From the NCBI GenBank assembly GCA_933228895.1, contig OW121846.1, positions 47,510,107-47,574,106 on the forward strand: a stretch of 64,000 nt of DNA, in the 5' to 3' direction. Shown one piece after another: positions 20,848 to 30,634 of this stretch (positions are counted from its first letter, which is position 1; every line of letters starts with the position of its first letter). This DNA comes from Platycnemis pennipes (Eukaryota > Arthropoda > Insecta > Odonata > Platycnemididae). The notes under the pieces were generated by a model. That model was not told the DNA's origin, did not search any database, and saw nothing but the letters and a program-made list of their open reading frames with translations. A program made the translations under genes and the position numbers.

Positions 20848-23841
20848 TTATAGTACGGGGGAAAATGCCATTTTGAATCTATCTGTACGACAATCTATCT
20901 CTCTAATCTTATTTATCTGGTCGAATCTAGCATAATACGCTGGTGTTTTCAATATGTGCCTAACATCTTCAGTAAAGCTATCCGATTGAAATTTCTGCAA
21001 TAGATTAAATCTGAACTTCAATCTACGCTCTGATAATGATTCCCACCCTAATTCTTGTATTAATTCTGATACACTGCTCAACCTATCGTAACACCTTTTG
21101 ACGAACCTAGCTGCTCTACGCTGCACACTGTCTAGTTCTCTCATCAAACCTAATTCATTAGGATCCCATACACTGGCTGCATACTCAAGGTGGGGCCTAA
21201 CTAGTGAAAAGTAGCATCGCTCTTTTGTCTTCTCATCACATTTCCCAAGTACTCTTTTTATAAATCCTAGCTTTCTCTTCGCTCGGCCGCATATTTCCCT
21301 TAGGTGTCTTCCCCACGATAAATCTTTAGTGATTGTTACACCTAAATATCTTACGGTTTCAACGTTTTCGATCTTCGTGTTATTAATTCTATAGGATCGC
21401 TCTATCGAATTATTCCTCCTCCAAAAATTGATAGCTACACACTTTTTAAGGTTGAGTTCTAATTGCCATTTGTCGCACCACTCTTGAATTGCATCTAAAT
21501 CCTTGCTAAGTGATTTCGTGTCCTCTTCGTTTGATATACCCCTGTACACCACCGCATCGTCTGCAAAAAGTCTAAGGTTACTACTAACTACGGTACCCAA
21601 ATCGTTTATGTATAAAAGAAATAGAAGCGGACCTACTACGCTACCCTGGGGAACTCCCGATGTGACTTCGATTGTGTCCGACGTGATACCATCTATGACA
21701 ACCCTCTGCTCTCGCCCACTTAAGAATTCTTTTACCCAACATACAACGTCTTTATTTATACCAAAACTCTCTAACTTCAAGATTAATTTGTCATGAGGAA
21801 CTTTATCGAAAGCCTTTTTAAAATCTAAAAATATCGCATCAACTTCAGTACTGCTTTCGCCGTGGACTAAAATATCGTGTACGAATAAAGCTAATTGTGT
21901 CTCGCAAGATCTACCTTTCCGGAACCCATGCTGGCTGTTTATGAGTAATCCCTGACTATCCAAATGCCCCAGGATCGAACTGACTACTATGTGCTCAAAT
22001 ATCTTACAAGAGATTGACGTGAGTGAAATGGGTATGTAGTTACTAGGTTCTTCCCTATCACCGCTTTTAAATATAGGTGTAATGTTAGCTACTTTCCAAT
22101 CCTTGGGTACTGTGTGGTTCTTTAGTGTTTTATTGAATATTATTTCTAGATAGGGGGCTATTTCAGAAGCTAATGTTTTATAAACTCTGGAAGGAATTTG
22201 ATCGGGACCTGGTGCTTTGTTTTTACTTATGCTTTTTAACTGCTGCTCTATTCCGCGACATGAAATGTTTATTTCGGGCATTTGCTCACTGAAAGTGTTC
22301 GGCGGTGGTTCCACTGCGTTTTGTGACGATGAGTTGAATACACTTTGGAAGAAGGTGTTTAAAGTGTTGGCTTTTTCTACACTGCTGGTGACTCTGATTC
22401 CTTTATCATTTTTAAGTGTGTGCACTGTGGACTTATTTCCCTGAAGCTCTCTCACATATGACCAAAACGCTTTAGGATTGCTATCTAAATATTCTCCTAA
22501 CATCTTGCTCTTGAAATGTGATAACGCTTGCCGACATGATTTCCTTGCTAATGCTCTCGATTTTTTATAGTTTTGAACTAGCTCATTTTTTTCCTCTACC
22601 GATAGACCCCTTCTGGCATTTTTCATCTTAGCGTGGCATACCCTTTGTCGCTTTAGTGATTTCCTAACCTCCGCGTTATACCACCTTGGCTCTGTATTAT
22701 CACTAATATATTTACTTGGTATGTATTTATGAACTGCGTTACGGGTGACCTCAAGAAATTCTCTCCACGAATCCTCTGTATTTAATCCTTTGCTTTGTTC
22801 GCTGAATACATTAAACGCTTCCCTTAATTCCTCTTTCATACCGTCGTAATTTGCCTTGCCAAATAAGTACACCCTCCTCCTTGGTTTATAATGTCTTTCA
22901 ACGCCTACAATAAATTTCGCATGCACTATTTTATGGTCACTAATTCCTGTGTCTGTAACTGTATTTAGAACTCGCTCGGGTATATTTGTTGCTAATAAGT
23001 CTAGAATGTTGTTTCCCCTGGTCGGCTCTGTTACTAGCTGTTGTAAAGAATGTGTCGTAAAGGTGTTCAACAGTGATTCGCAATGTTCCTTATCCTTACC
23101 TCCTGCAATGAAACTACACGTATTCCAGTCTATCGAGGGGAGATTGAAATCTCCGCCTACTATTATTCCTCTATCATTCTTCCCAGAAAGTAATGTGCGT
23201 ATCTCTGACTCTAGCTCTATTATAGAATTGACGTCTGCGTCCGGTGGCCTGTAATATGCACCTACATATATCTGTTTTGCGTTACTACTTTTACTTTTAA
23301 CGGAACACCAAATACTTTCTACATTTCGCTCTGAAATAAGTTCTCTTCTACTGACATACGGGTCTTTCACAGCTATGAAAACTCCTCCTCCGTTTCTGCT
23401 TACTCTATCCTTTCTGTATACTGTAAAACACTTCGGAAATACTTCATGATCTGATATGTCCTTCGAAAGCCAGCTTTCTGTACCTACGATTATATCTGCA
23501 TTAGTACTCTTAATGAGGTGGTGAAATTCTGCTACTTTATTTCTTATACTACGACAATTCACTACTATCACTGAAATTTTTTCTTCCAATCTGTTTCTCT
23601 CTTGGTGCTCCTTTCCAACTAAAATTTTCCTCGATAATTTTTTGACGGACAAACTATTTGGTCTACCTCTTACCTTTGATGAATTATCATGTTCGTTCTC
23701 TCCATGTGTTTTTCTCTGACCTTCTAAAACAACTCTGCATGTTCTGTCAAATTCTTGCACGATTTTTCCCCCGCAGATTGACCTGCACTCTGGGCTACCA
23801 CCTGAGCTAAACCCTACGTGTATGCTCCAGTATCCTACTCG
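20848..23841 (-). CDS. CR1 ORF2 polyprotein: APE-type endonuclease plus reverse transcriptase
   Basis: An open frame of about 997 codons without interruption. Numbering from the GTG at 23760 as residue 1: endonuclease motifs VVNCRS (Asn68), GTESWL (Glu95), YRPP (170-173), GGDFNLP (Asp204, Asn206) and SDH (274-276). A linker with basic residues follows (about 360-440). The RT has APGPDQIPSRVYK (515-528), SNYIPISLTS (573-582), HGFRKGRSCETQLA (611-624), FLDFKKAFDKVPH (Asp646), SGVPQGSVVGPLLF (701-714) and FADD (732-735). The C-terminal CR1 block has VRPHLEYAASVWDP and ERRLKFRFNLL. It would nick target DNA and copy its own RNA there. Two oddities: the conserved Arg of the NYRPIS motif is Ile576, and the frame has no ATG upstream of Met308 (22839), so the start is unclear. 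It overlaps the ORF1 end by 35 bases in the +1 frame. Confidence 0.9.
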   Translation of the reverse strand, partial: RVGYWSIHVGFSSGGSPECRSICGGKIVQEFDRTCRVVLEGQRKTHGENEHDNSSKVRGRPNSLSVKKLSRKILVGKEHQERNRLEEKISVIVVNCRSIRNKVAEFHHLIKSTNADIIVGTESWLSKDISDHEVFPKCFTVYRKDRVSRNGGGVFIAVKDPYVSRRELISERNVESIWCSVKSKSSNAKQIYVGAYYRPPDADVNSIIELESEIRTLLSGKNDRGIIVGGDFNLPSIDWNTCSFIAGGKDKEHCESLLNTFTTHSLQQLVTEPTRGNNILDLLATNIPERVLNTVTDTGISDHKIVHAKFIVGVERHYKPRRRVYLFGKANYDGMKEELREAFNVFSEQSKGLNTEDSWREFLEVTRNAVHKYIPSKYISDNTEPRWYNAEVRKSLKRQRVCHAKMKNARRGLSVEEKNELVQNYKKSRALARKSCRQALSHFKSKMLGEYLDSNPKAFWSYVRELQGNKSTVHTLKNDKGIRVTSSVEKANTLNTFFQSVFNSSSQNAVEPPPNTFSEQMPEINISCRGIEQQLKSISKNKAPGPDQIPSRVYKTLASEIAPYLEIIFNKTLKNHTVPKDWKVANITPIFKSGDREEPSNYIPISLTSISCKIFEHIVVSSILGHLDSQGLLINSQHGFRKGRSCETQLALFVHDILVHGESSTEVDAIFLDFKKAFDKVPHDKLILKLESFGINKDVVCWVKEFLSGREQRVVIDGITSDTIEVTSGVPQGSVVGPLLFLLYINDLGTVVSSNLRLFADDAVVYRGISNEEDTKSLSKDLDAIQEWCDKWQLELNLKKCVAINFWRRNNSIERSYRINNTKIENVETVRYLGVTITKDLSWGRHLREICGRAKRKLGFIKRVLGKCDEKTKERCYFSLVRPHLEYAASVWDPNELGLMRELDSVQRRAARFVKRCYDRLSSVSELIQELGWESLSERRLKFRFNLLQKFQSDSFTEDVRHILKTPAYYARFDQINKIREIDCRTDRFKMAFSPVL

Positions 23842-24828
23842 CTACCCTAGACGATGCCTCGTCCGTGTAGTGGACACCTGAGCGATTCAGGGGCACCCGA
23901 CACGTTTCCAGCTCCGGCCCGAGGTCCAAAAACTCAGCTCCCTCGCTCCCACAGACTTCACGGAGTCTCCGGTTTATGCCTAAAACTCGGCTCCAAACCA
24001 TCGACCCCCGATCCGTCCTAGGTACCAAGCTACATATAGTCAGCCTCATATCGATACCCAGACCTCCACGAACACGGTGGAACTCGGTGCATAGATCCCT
24101 TACGGAATCCATTACATCCTCGGACCCCGTTTCGCGGCGTCGTTAGTGCCGACATGGGCGACTACGTGCAGCTTGGAGCAGTTAGTGGCACTGACCGTTG
24201 CTTTCAACGCCTTCGTCACCTGGGGCACCGTACCTCCTGGTATACACCAGGAACGTACCCGTTCTTCGTCACCTGTCCCTCGGGATTCACCACCTCCTTC
24301 CCGACGGGCCCTGGCACGCATCGAGTCCGCTACTCGGCGGACATTGGAGCTACCTATCACTAATACTCCCTCCCTTCCCTCCCGACTCCCAGTCGGCGAA
24401 GTCTCCCGAGGCGGAGCGTTCGATGCGCCGACCTCCGCCAGCCCATCGAACCTATTACTAACGGGGAAAGGCTCAGCCTCTGCCTCTGCATTTCCCCGTT
24501 TGTGTAGTGTGACCCCACGACTCCTCCTACGGACCACTTCCCACTCTCCCCCGGATTCGGAGGTAGGCTCCGCTAGAGGCTCGGGTGTGCGGGGAACGTC
24601 CTCAACCCTCCAACCCACGCCAGTGCAAGGGCTCGTCCGCGCACCAACGCGTGCGGAAGGCCTTGGCCGACCCCCACTCCCCCTCGACCGTTCCAACGTA
24701 GTCACCAGCCGTTTCACGAGAGAGCGAAGACTATCCACCGTCTTCTCGAGCTCATCGACTCGAGCCCGCAAGGGCTCGCTATCGGGTGAGTCACGGAAGA
24801 GGTTGACAATTGACCTAATGGGAGTCAT
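23807..24828 (-). pseudogene. CR1 ORF1 (esterase/SGNH-type), single frameshift
   Basis: Starts at ATG 24828. The N-terminal part (24828-24112, 238 codons) has a short coiled coil (VDELEKTVDSLRSLVKRLV, residues about 24-43), a long Gly/Arg/Pro/Ser-rich low-complexity middle, then esterase block I (VLVIGSSNVRRVAD) and block III (VAHVGTNDAA). The frame then shifts by one base near 24123-24130 and the rest (24112-23807) carries LTICSLVPRTD and the C-terminal SGVHYTDEAS block with the catalytic-type His. CR1 ORF1 proteins with such an SGNH esterase domain are known. The usual Asp before GVH is Ser here. The shift looks like a one-base loss (AAACGG followed directly by GGTCC) and would truncate the esterase, so this ORF1 is probably non-functional unless the shift is a sequencing error. 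Confidence 0.8.
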
Positions 24829-26460
24829 CCTAATCTAACTCTAACTATCTCTCTCCCTTAGACTCGCAGCGGAGCTATCTGGTAAAAGAATCTACTATTT
24901 ACTACACACTAATGAATAACTAACAAGCCTCTTGAAGAAACGAGCAAGCAAGCAAATACAGACCACAGATTATCACCAGAAGACAATTAACCCAAAGGGA
25001 ACAGGGACTAGGAGTAAACTACTCAGGTAAAAAAAAACTACACGGGTGAGTGGTTGCAAGGGTAGCGCTCGGTAGGGAGTCGCGATGGGAGGTGGGTCAC
25101 GGTTGACCTTGGTTAGGCTGAGGTTTGGGAAGGGAAGCACAAGGGGGGGGGGAGCTCTGGAATGTATACGAGAGGAATGTAGGCTGTAGGATGCGCAGAA
25201 CCAGCGATTACGAAGAGATGAAGCAAAAAGTGTCAACAGTAAAGCTAAAGTAAATGTATTAAATATCTACTACTAAAAGAAGCAACGAAAAAGACGAACT
25301 AGATTAAGCACTAGTCAAGGAAATATAAATATATCTAATGAAACTATCACCAACTAACTTCAATAACAATAAGCGATAAAAAAAATCAACTATATGAATC
25401 TACTAGGTTAAAATAAGTTACGCAAACTACAGTGTTAGTATAAACTATATATGTATAAATAAAATTTATGTGTATAAAGCTAAAGTAAATGTATTAAATA
25501 TCTACTACTAAAAAATCAACGAAAGACGAACTAGATTAAGCAGTAGTAAAGGAAATATAAATATATCTAAAAAAAACTATTACCAACTAAGTTCAATAAC
25601 AATAAGCGATAAAAAGATCAACTATATGAATCTACTAGGTAAAAATAAGTTACGCAAACTACAGAGTTACTATAAACTGTATATGAATAATAAACACAAG
25701 TGCAAATTACACCTTACACGTTAGGATGGATTATACGGTTCTACACAGGACTATGAATAAAAAACAATAAGATAATATTAAATTAGAATTTCACTTGTAG
25801 GAGAACAAGTCTATAAATATCACGGAGATTAAACAGCGGTACGGAAGCACGGATATTATGAAACAATAAGTAATGCAGTGTAGCTAGAACGAATAAAGTT
25901 AAATTAAAGCCGAGTGAAGTCTAGAAATATATTGTTAACAATAGATTATAATGAACGGTTCTATAACTGAGAAATACTTAGAATAACAAAACTATGGTGA
26001 TGATAAAATATAAATAAGAAACGTAAATACGCTAACTATGGAATAGCCACAACGATGTTAAACAATAGTGGAAGATTTGTATTTATCTCAGTATATAAAA
26101 GTAATAAAGATACTGGTTTAGTTCTACGTATCGCTATCGGCACACACTCTCGGCAGACGCTCGCGGGATGGCAGGGACTACAGCCACAGCAGGCACAGAA
26201 AACTCACACACTAACACACTCACTTACTAACTAACTAAACACTCACTAATAAATACACCACTACACTATGAAATAGGGGATAGCCTAGGACGACAATTTT
26301 AGAGCTAAAACTACGGACCCAGCTAGGCAACGTTAAAGCTGCTACTGGCGACCAGGTAAAAAGTGAAAGTCACAACTCAAGACGAGAGCTCTCACCACGC
26401 GACCGTCCACTCTGAGCGCAGGTAGTCGAATGATATCAGTAGTGTGTGACTGGTGATCTT
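24829..26460 (-). promoter_or_regulatory. CR1 5' leader / promoter region
   Basis: About 1.6 kb without coding potential upstream of ORF1. It holds a 235-bp tandem duplication (25241-25710), G/C-rich stretches near ORF1 (25080-25160, with a run of nine G) and a more CpG-containing far end (26130-26180 and 26380-26470). The assignment as the element's 5' UTR is by position and orientation; the right edge is not defined by a visible target-site duplication. Confidence 0.5.
25241..25710. repeat. 235-bp tandem duplication in the CR1 5' leader
   Basis: Unit 1 starts at 25241 (AAAGCTAAAGTAAATGTATT) and unit 2 with the same 20 bases at 25476. Identity continues through the units (AGACGAACTAGATTAAGCA, AATAACAATAAGCGATAAAA, ATGAATCTACTAGG, AAGTTACGCAAACTACAG) with a few substitutions and small indels; unit 2 decays after about 25700. 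Confidence 0.85.
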
Positions 26461-26469
26461 TTTCCCTGA

Positions 26470-26580
26470 CATACACCCTCGCGGTGGCTCGCAGAGTAGT
26501 GCGTGAATATAGATGCAGATTTATATGGTTCAATCCTTGCCAAACACCCTTGTGGTAGCTGTAGGTACAGATGTAGATAA
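26470..26580 (+). mobile_element. Two consecutive CR1 3' end fragments
   Basis: First copy: TCCCTGACATACACCCTCGC followed by GGTGGCTCGCAGAGTA and a TAGATGCAG tail (about 26460-26515). Second copy: CCTTGCCAAACACCCTTGTG followed by GGTAGCTGTAGGTA and CAGATGTAGATAAATG (about 26535-26580). Both are on the plus strand, opposite to the large CR1 next to them. Confidence 0.6.
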
Positions 26581-26644
26581 ATGAAATGGGGATAATGATT
26601 GACTGCAGTTAACCAATCTTACGGTCAATATATCATTGATGATG

Positions 26645-26975
26645 ATAAGCATATGGATAGATCGAGTAACTGAACAAAAATGTTTCTACAAGAGTTGGAG
26701 AAAAGAAAAGTCTAATGCAATCCTTTAAAAAAGACCTGGCAGCCTAATCAGCAGCCTCATGTGTCATAAATAGTGGTCGAATGAAAATTTGTCATCGAGG
26801 GTAATACGAAGGGGAAGAATGGCATAGGAAGACCCCGTATGAGACACAAGGAGCAGGAAATGAAGGAGTGAAAGAGATGAAATATGTCGTTAGAAAGAAA
26901 TTTGTTGAAAGAAGAATCGAGTGAAGAGCTACGTCAGTCAATCTCGGGACTGATGACTCGTGATGATGATACATT
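26645..26975 (+). pseudogene. RTE-clade LINE 3' fragment
   Basis: Begins with GGATAGATCGAGTAACTGAA, the region that encodes KWIDRVTNEEV in the 12.3-kb copy. It continues through GAGAAAAGAAAAGTCTA, the GGAAGAATGG...AGACCCCGTATGAG region (GRGRPRM) and the terminal AGCTACGTCAGTCAATC block, ending with a GATGATGAT tail. Several frameshifts; dead copy. Confidence 0.7.
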
Positions 26976-28393
26976 GAGAGACTGGTGAGCACGAACATAG
27001 CCGCCGGAGCTCCCAAAATTTCGGGGACGGATCTGTTTCAACCACGGTATGTGGCAAAAGATGCACAAAAGATGCACCAAAGATGCACTACGTACACAGG
27101 CTAAAATGGTTGCAATCGAATGGAATTAGTTAATTAAAGATTACTATAAATGTAATTTATTGCATGAATTGCAAAGCTCTCTATTTACTCAACAGGCAAA
27201 TAGTTACTTAAGAAAATCACCCAAGCTTGTTAGGCTCTTATATTCATAAAAGCTTTAAAAAATCAACACTACCTATCCTATACAAGGCGCTTTATGCTTA
27301 TCTCTATAGAATTTCTACATTTTAGGATTATGGGGAAGAAACGCAGCAATTTCACAAGCAACGTTATGATTTTTCCTACATTATGGTACATTAAAAATCT
27401 GTTAATGTGGAGCGCGCGCATTTGTATTACCATATGAATTGAAGTCCTTCTGTTAAAGGCTTATTAGGGAGACAAACGTTGTAGTTTTCATGGCCTCGAA
27501 TTATTAAATTTATGTTTTCAACCCAGTGTTCAAGGGAAGAACGAATGTTTTAATATATCCTTAATGGACACTGTCGCTTTCACTAATCTTACCTGTCACG
27601 AGGTAAGATTAATAAAACTTACTACCACCTGCCTAATCCGTTTCAAAGCAATATCATCGATACCTAGCTTATCAAATACGATAATGTCCTAAATGCATCA
27701 GAAAATTATGGCAAAAGACTTAAATATCACTACAGCTGAACGCACAATCCAGCTATCAGTGGGCTGTGAGACTTGAATGTGTGGCAAAGGCCACAAATAG
27801 GGAGTTTATACACTTTCATGCGGGGATATTTTGAAGTAGCAGATGTTTTACATGGAAAGGCATAGCGGTCTAAAGATATTTACTACCTTACTCAAGTAGG
27901 CATACGTTTCCTACCTCTTATTATCATTTTATCTCATTAATCACTACGTCTTTTGCTTACTTGCCCTCTCATTGGAGATATAGCTTATCTTATTTTACAT
28001 TCCAAGCGTTCCCAAACATGCGCTTTGCTCTCTAGTTCTCAATGTCACTACAGTATTGGAAACAGGAGAACGTATATTTGGGGCTACTTACAGCTGAGTA
28101 CATAAAGAGAATGAAGGATCGGCGAGTAGTTAGGCACAGGCTGGGAGCAGAAAATAGTAGAGAGACCCCAGCATCCCAAATCCATCCAATCCCAAATCCG
28201 TCAAATCCCCAAACCACTTTTATCTTTTCAAACGGTGCAAAGGAGGATAATATTTATCGTCCCATGTCATCAATAGAACAGTGCTTTTAAAGTACTCTCC
28301 ATTCAGCAATAGGAGGCGAGATTTTACCAAAAGACTTGTGCCACTGACTCGACTCAAACGGGTCTTAAGGATGGGGAACCATTTCACCAGCCA
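26976..28393. other. Unassigned DNA
   Basis: No recognisable gene. Small word repeats occur at 27050-27090 (AAAAGATGCAC three times) and at 28170-28210 (AATCCCAAATCC-type). The opposite-strand frames at 28032-28290 have no domain. Confidence 0.4.
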
Positions 28394-28530
28394 GCCGTGG
28401 TAGCCAGGTCAGTGACGCATCCACCTGGCGGGTGTGCAACCCAATGATTCCGGGTTCAAATCCCATCCTCTGCATGTTTCTTCTAGGATTAAGATCTTAG
28501 GTTAGACGGTGCGAAATAGCGTAAGTCATT
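28394..28530 (+). repeat. tRNA-derived SINE (GGTTAGACGG-body type)
   Basis: The head starts GCCGTGGTAGCCAGGTCAGTG (A-box-like), with the B box GGTTCAAATCC at 28453-28463. The body has GGTTAGACGGTGCGAAAT, shared in part with the SINE at 59.41 kb (GGTTAGACGGAAAGATAT). The acceptor ends do not pair, so it is not a tRNA gene. Confidence 0.6.
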
Positions 28531-30430
28531 GAAATCCAAGGCTACAATTTCTACCGCCAATATATTAGCCCCTCATCCAGAGCTCTGCTTACTTTTGCGT
28601 TTTACACAATCCTCAATACATCTTTCTATTTTGCCTCTACTCCATAGCGTTATTGCCACTTTCAAATTCCAATGATGTCTTCAATGATAGCTTTTACCCC
28701 TCCACCAAAAATGTTCAGCCATAATTATCTGTATCGGCATTGAATTTTCATGTTTGGTGCCCATTGTGGACTCATGTTCCATGTGAAGTAAAGGTGGCAA
28801 TACTTTCTGTCTTTAAATTTTCATCCCACACTAAAACAAAATTATAATCATTGACGAGGAAAGGAGGTGTTTTGTTAGTGTTCAAGAGAGTCAGTGCAGG
28901 TGGGTGAATCAAGTAATTTTGGACATTGGGATACTGAGGCACATGTTTGGTGAAAGGGCTTTGAGTAAAAATGAGGAAAAGACCTTTTCTGTTGGGTTGA
29001 AGTGAAGCAGATCTAAAGCAGTGGATCTAAATTGAAGCAGTGGATCTAAAGAATAGAACAGGGTATTGAAAGACGTGGGCATAAAATCCTAGGGAGAATA
29101 AGGATATTTGGGAACAGAGTTGGTATGGTGGCTAGTGTGATGGCCATACTCGTACTCGTATCCCATTGCCCAAACCCATCATATCCTAGGCGCAAGTTAT
29201 CTCAGCGGCTGCCTTCTCATATAACAGAATGGTAACATGAATGTTTCATCATGAAATGTCCTAACCTGTGGTAAAACTGTTGCACAGGAATTAAATAAAA
29301 TGTTTTTATAATTTTCCACAGTGTGAAACCCACCACGCTATTACGACGCTTTCAATTTTTTTGTCACATCTCCAAACAAAAATTTAGAGTTCCGCATCAT
29401 AAGGGAACTTGATGCCTTCTGATGCCAAAAAAAAGATATGAGAACTTTTGAAAAAAAGCAGTTCCAAAACAGAAAATGATTGTTATTCTAATGAATAAAT
29501 TAAATAAGTTCTTATGTGCAACGTGTTTGGTAGGCTTTGACTGATGTAAACTATATTTGTTCCTTAATTTGCTTAATTATTTGCTTGATTATTATGATTA
29601 TATTTATTTGTTGGGTGAATATTAAAAACAATAAATTAATATACTCCCAGTTTTGTGTGAACGTATGCACAGCAAGGGAGTTTATCGGATTCGGTTTAAG
29701 ATTTTTGTGGCATAATTTCCCTCTTACGGTATTTCTCATTAATTTTACGGTGAGTTTACGGCATTAATTTCTTATTGCCACTCCATTCATTTGCCACGCA
29801 CTATGCTTGTTTTCTGCTTAAACTCTCGCGTTATAATATACGTGATACAATATGTATTAATACACCCGGTTATATTTGAGTGTTGGATACGATTCGAATT
29901 TCGACGTTAATTTTTAAACTCTTAATGATAACATCAAGTCTTACGCCCGTTATTTTATTCAGTATTTAGGATACATACATTAAATTATTTCCGATGTTTC
30001 CAGATGTAATAATAATGCCGAGTATGAGAACTAGGCACTTTTTTAATGCAAAAGATTGGTTAGACTAGGTCGAAAGATGCCTGAAGTAAAAAAATAAATC
30101 CTTCCACAATGAAGCCGCATTCACATTTCTCTACAGCTCAAATACGTCCAGCTCCAACCTGTTGACAAACCATGCAGGTCATGGGATTTATTGAAATCCA
30201 GATATAATAATGGAGATGATGTATTCCTTTTTCTTCAATGACTACGTAAATAACTGGCGAAAGGACGATTTCTTACCATAAACGTCCTTCGTATTTATTG
30301 CGTTGCTTGGAGTAGAAGCCATATGAGGGAAACAACATTTTACTCCAAAGTGGATGGGTTGAAGTTTGCTTTCCGGCGTTGAGGATGTCAAAAACGTACT
30401 CAATTCTGAAAGTACTTCAAATCCGTTATA
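28531..30430. other. Unassigned DNA
   Basis: Nothing recognisable. The overlapping opposite-strand frames at 29537-29767 are AT-rich, and the plus-strand frame reads as one hydrophobic stretch rich in Ile, Leu and Cys, which is expected by chance in such sequence. Confidence 0.4.
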
Positions 30431-30515
30431 GATTCATCCACATCTACATCTACACGATACCCTGCAAGCCACCACGAGGGTGTGTGGTAGGGGGTGAATA
30501 TCACCAAGCATTTGA
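30431..30515 (-). mobile_element. CR1 LINE 3' end fragment
   Basis: Complement of the CR1 terminus: CATCCACATCTACATCTACA followed by CGATACCCTGCAAGCCACCA and the CGAGGGTGTGTGGTAGGGGG block. It is almost identical to 20620-20690, so it is a short but young 5'-truncated insertion. Confidence 0.8.
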
Positions 30516-30600
30516 AATGAATTTGATTATGAATTATGAATTGATTATTGAAATTTATGAATTGATGGTTATGAATTATGAATTGAACCCTATTATTTTC
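30516..30600. repeat. Low-complexity GAATTAT-type repeat
   Basis: Irregular copies of ATGAATTATGAATTG. It may be simple-sequence expansion at the edge of the CR1 insertion. Confidence 0.6.
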
Positions 30601-30634
30601 AGGCAGCTATTTTGCACACGAAGATTATGACGGA

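Larger units (their letters stand above)
20604..26460 (-). mobile_element. Near full-length CR1 LINE, ORF2 intact
   Basis: On the minus strand: 5' leader of about 1.6 kb (24829 to about 26460, right edge uncertain) with a tandem duplication, ORF1 (24828-23807, one frameshift), ORF2 (open 23841-20848), 3' UTR with the signature CCCCCTGCCACACACCCTCG and a TAGATA-type simple repeat end at 20604-20634. Length near 5.9 kb, the two-ORF layout, the esterase-type ORF1 and the non-poly(A) tail fit CR1. The 5' side abuts older CR1 tails on the opposite strand at 26470-26580. It looks like a young copy. No target-site duplication could be recognised by eye. Confidence 0.82.

Noticed and set aside
24146..24838. 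Long plus-strand open frame (230 codons) with Pro/Ser-rich product
   Set aside because: It is exactly antisense to the GC-rich low-complexity part of CR1 ORF1. The open frame follows from base composition, and no domain is present.
29537..29767. Frame with a hydrophobic Ile/Leu/Cys stretch that resembles a membrane segment
   Set aside because: AT-rich DNA gives such hydrophobic frames by chance; an overlapping opposite-strand frame of equal length exists.
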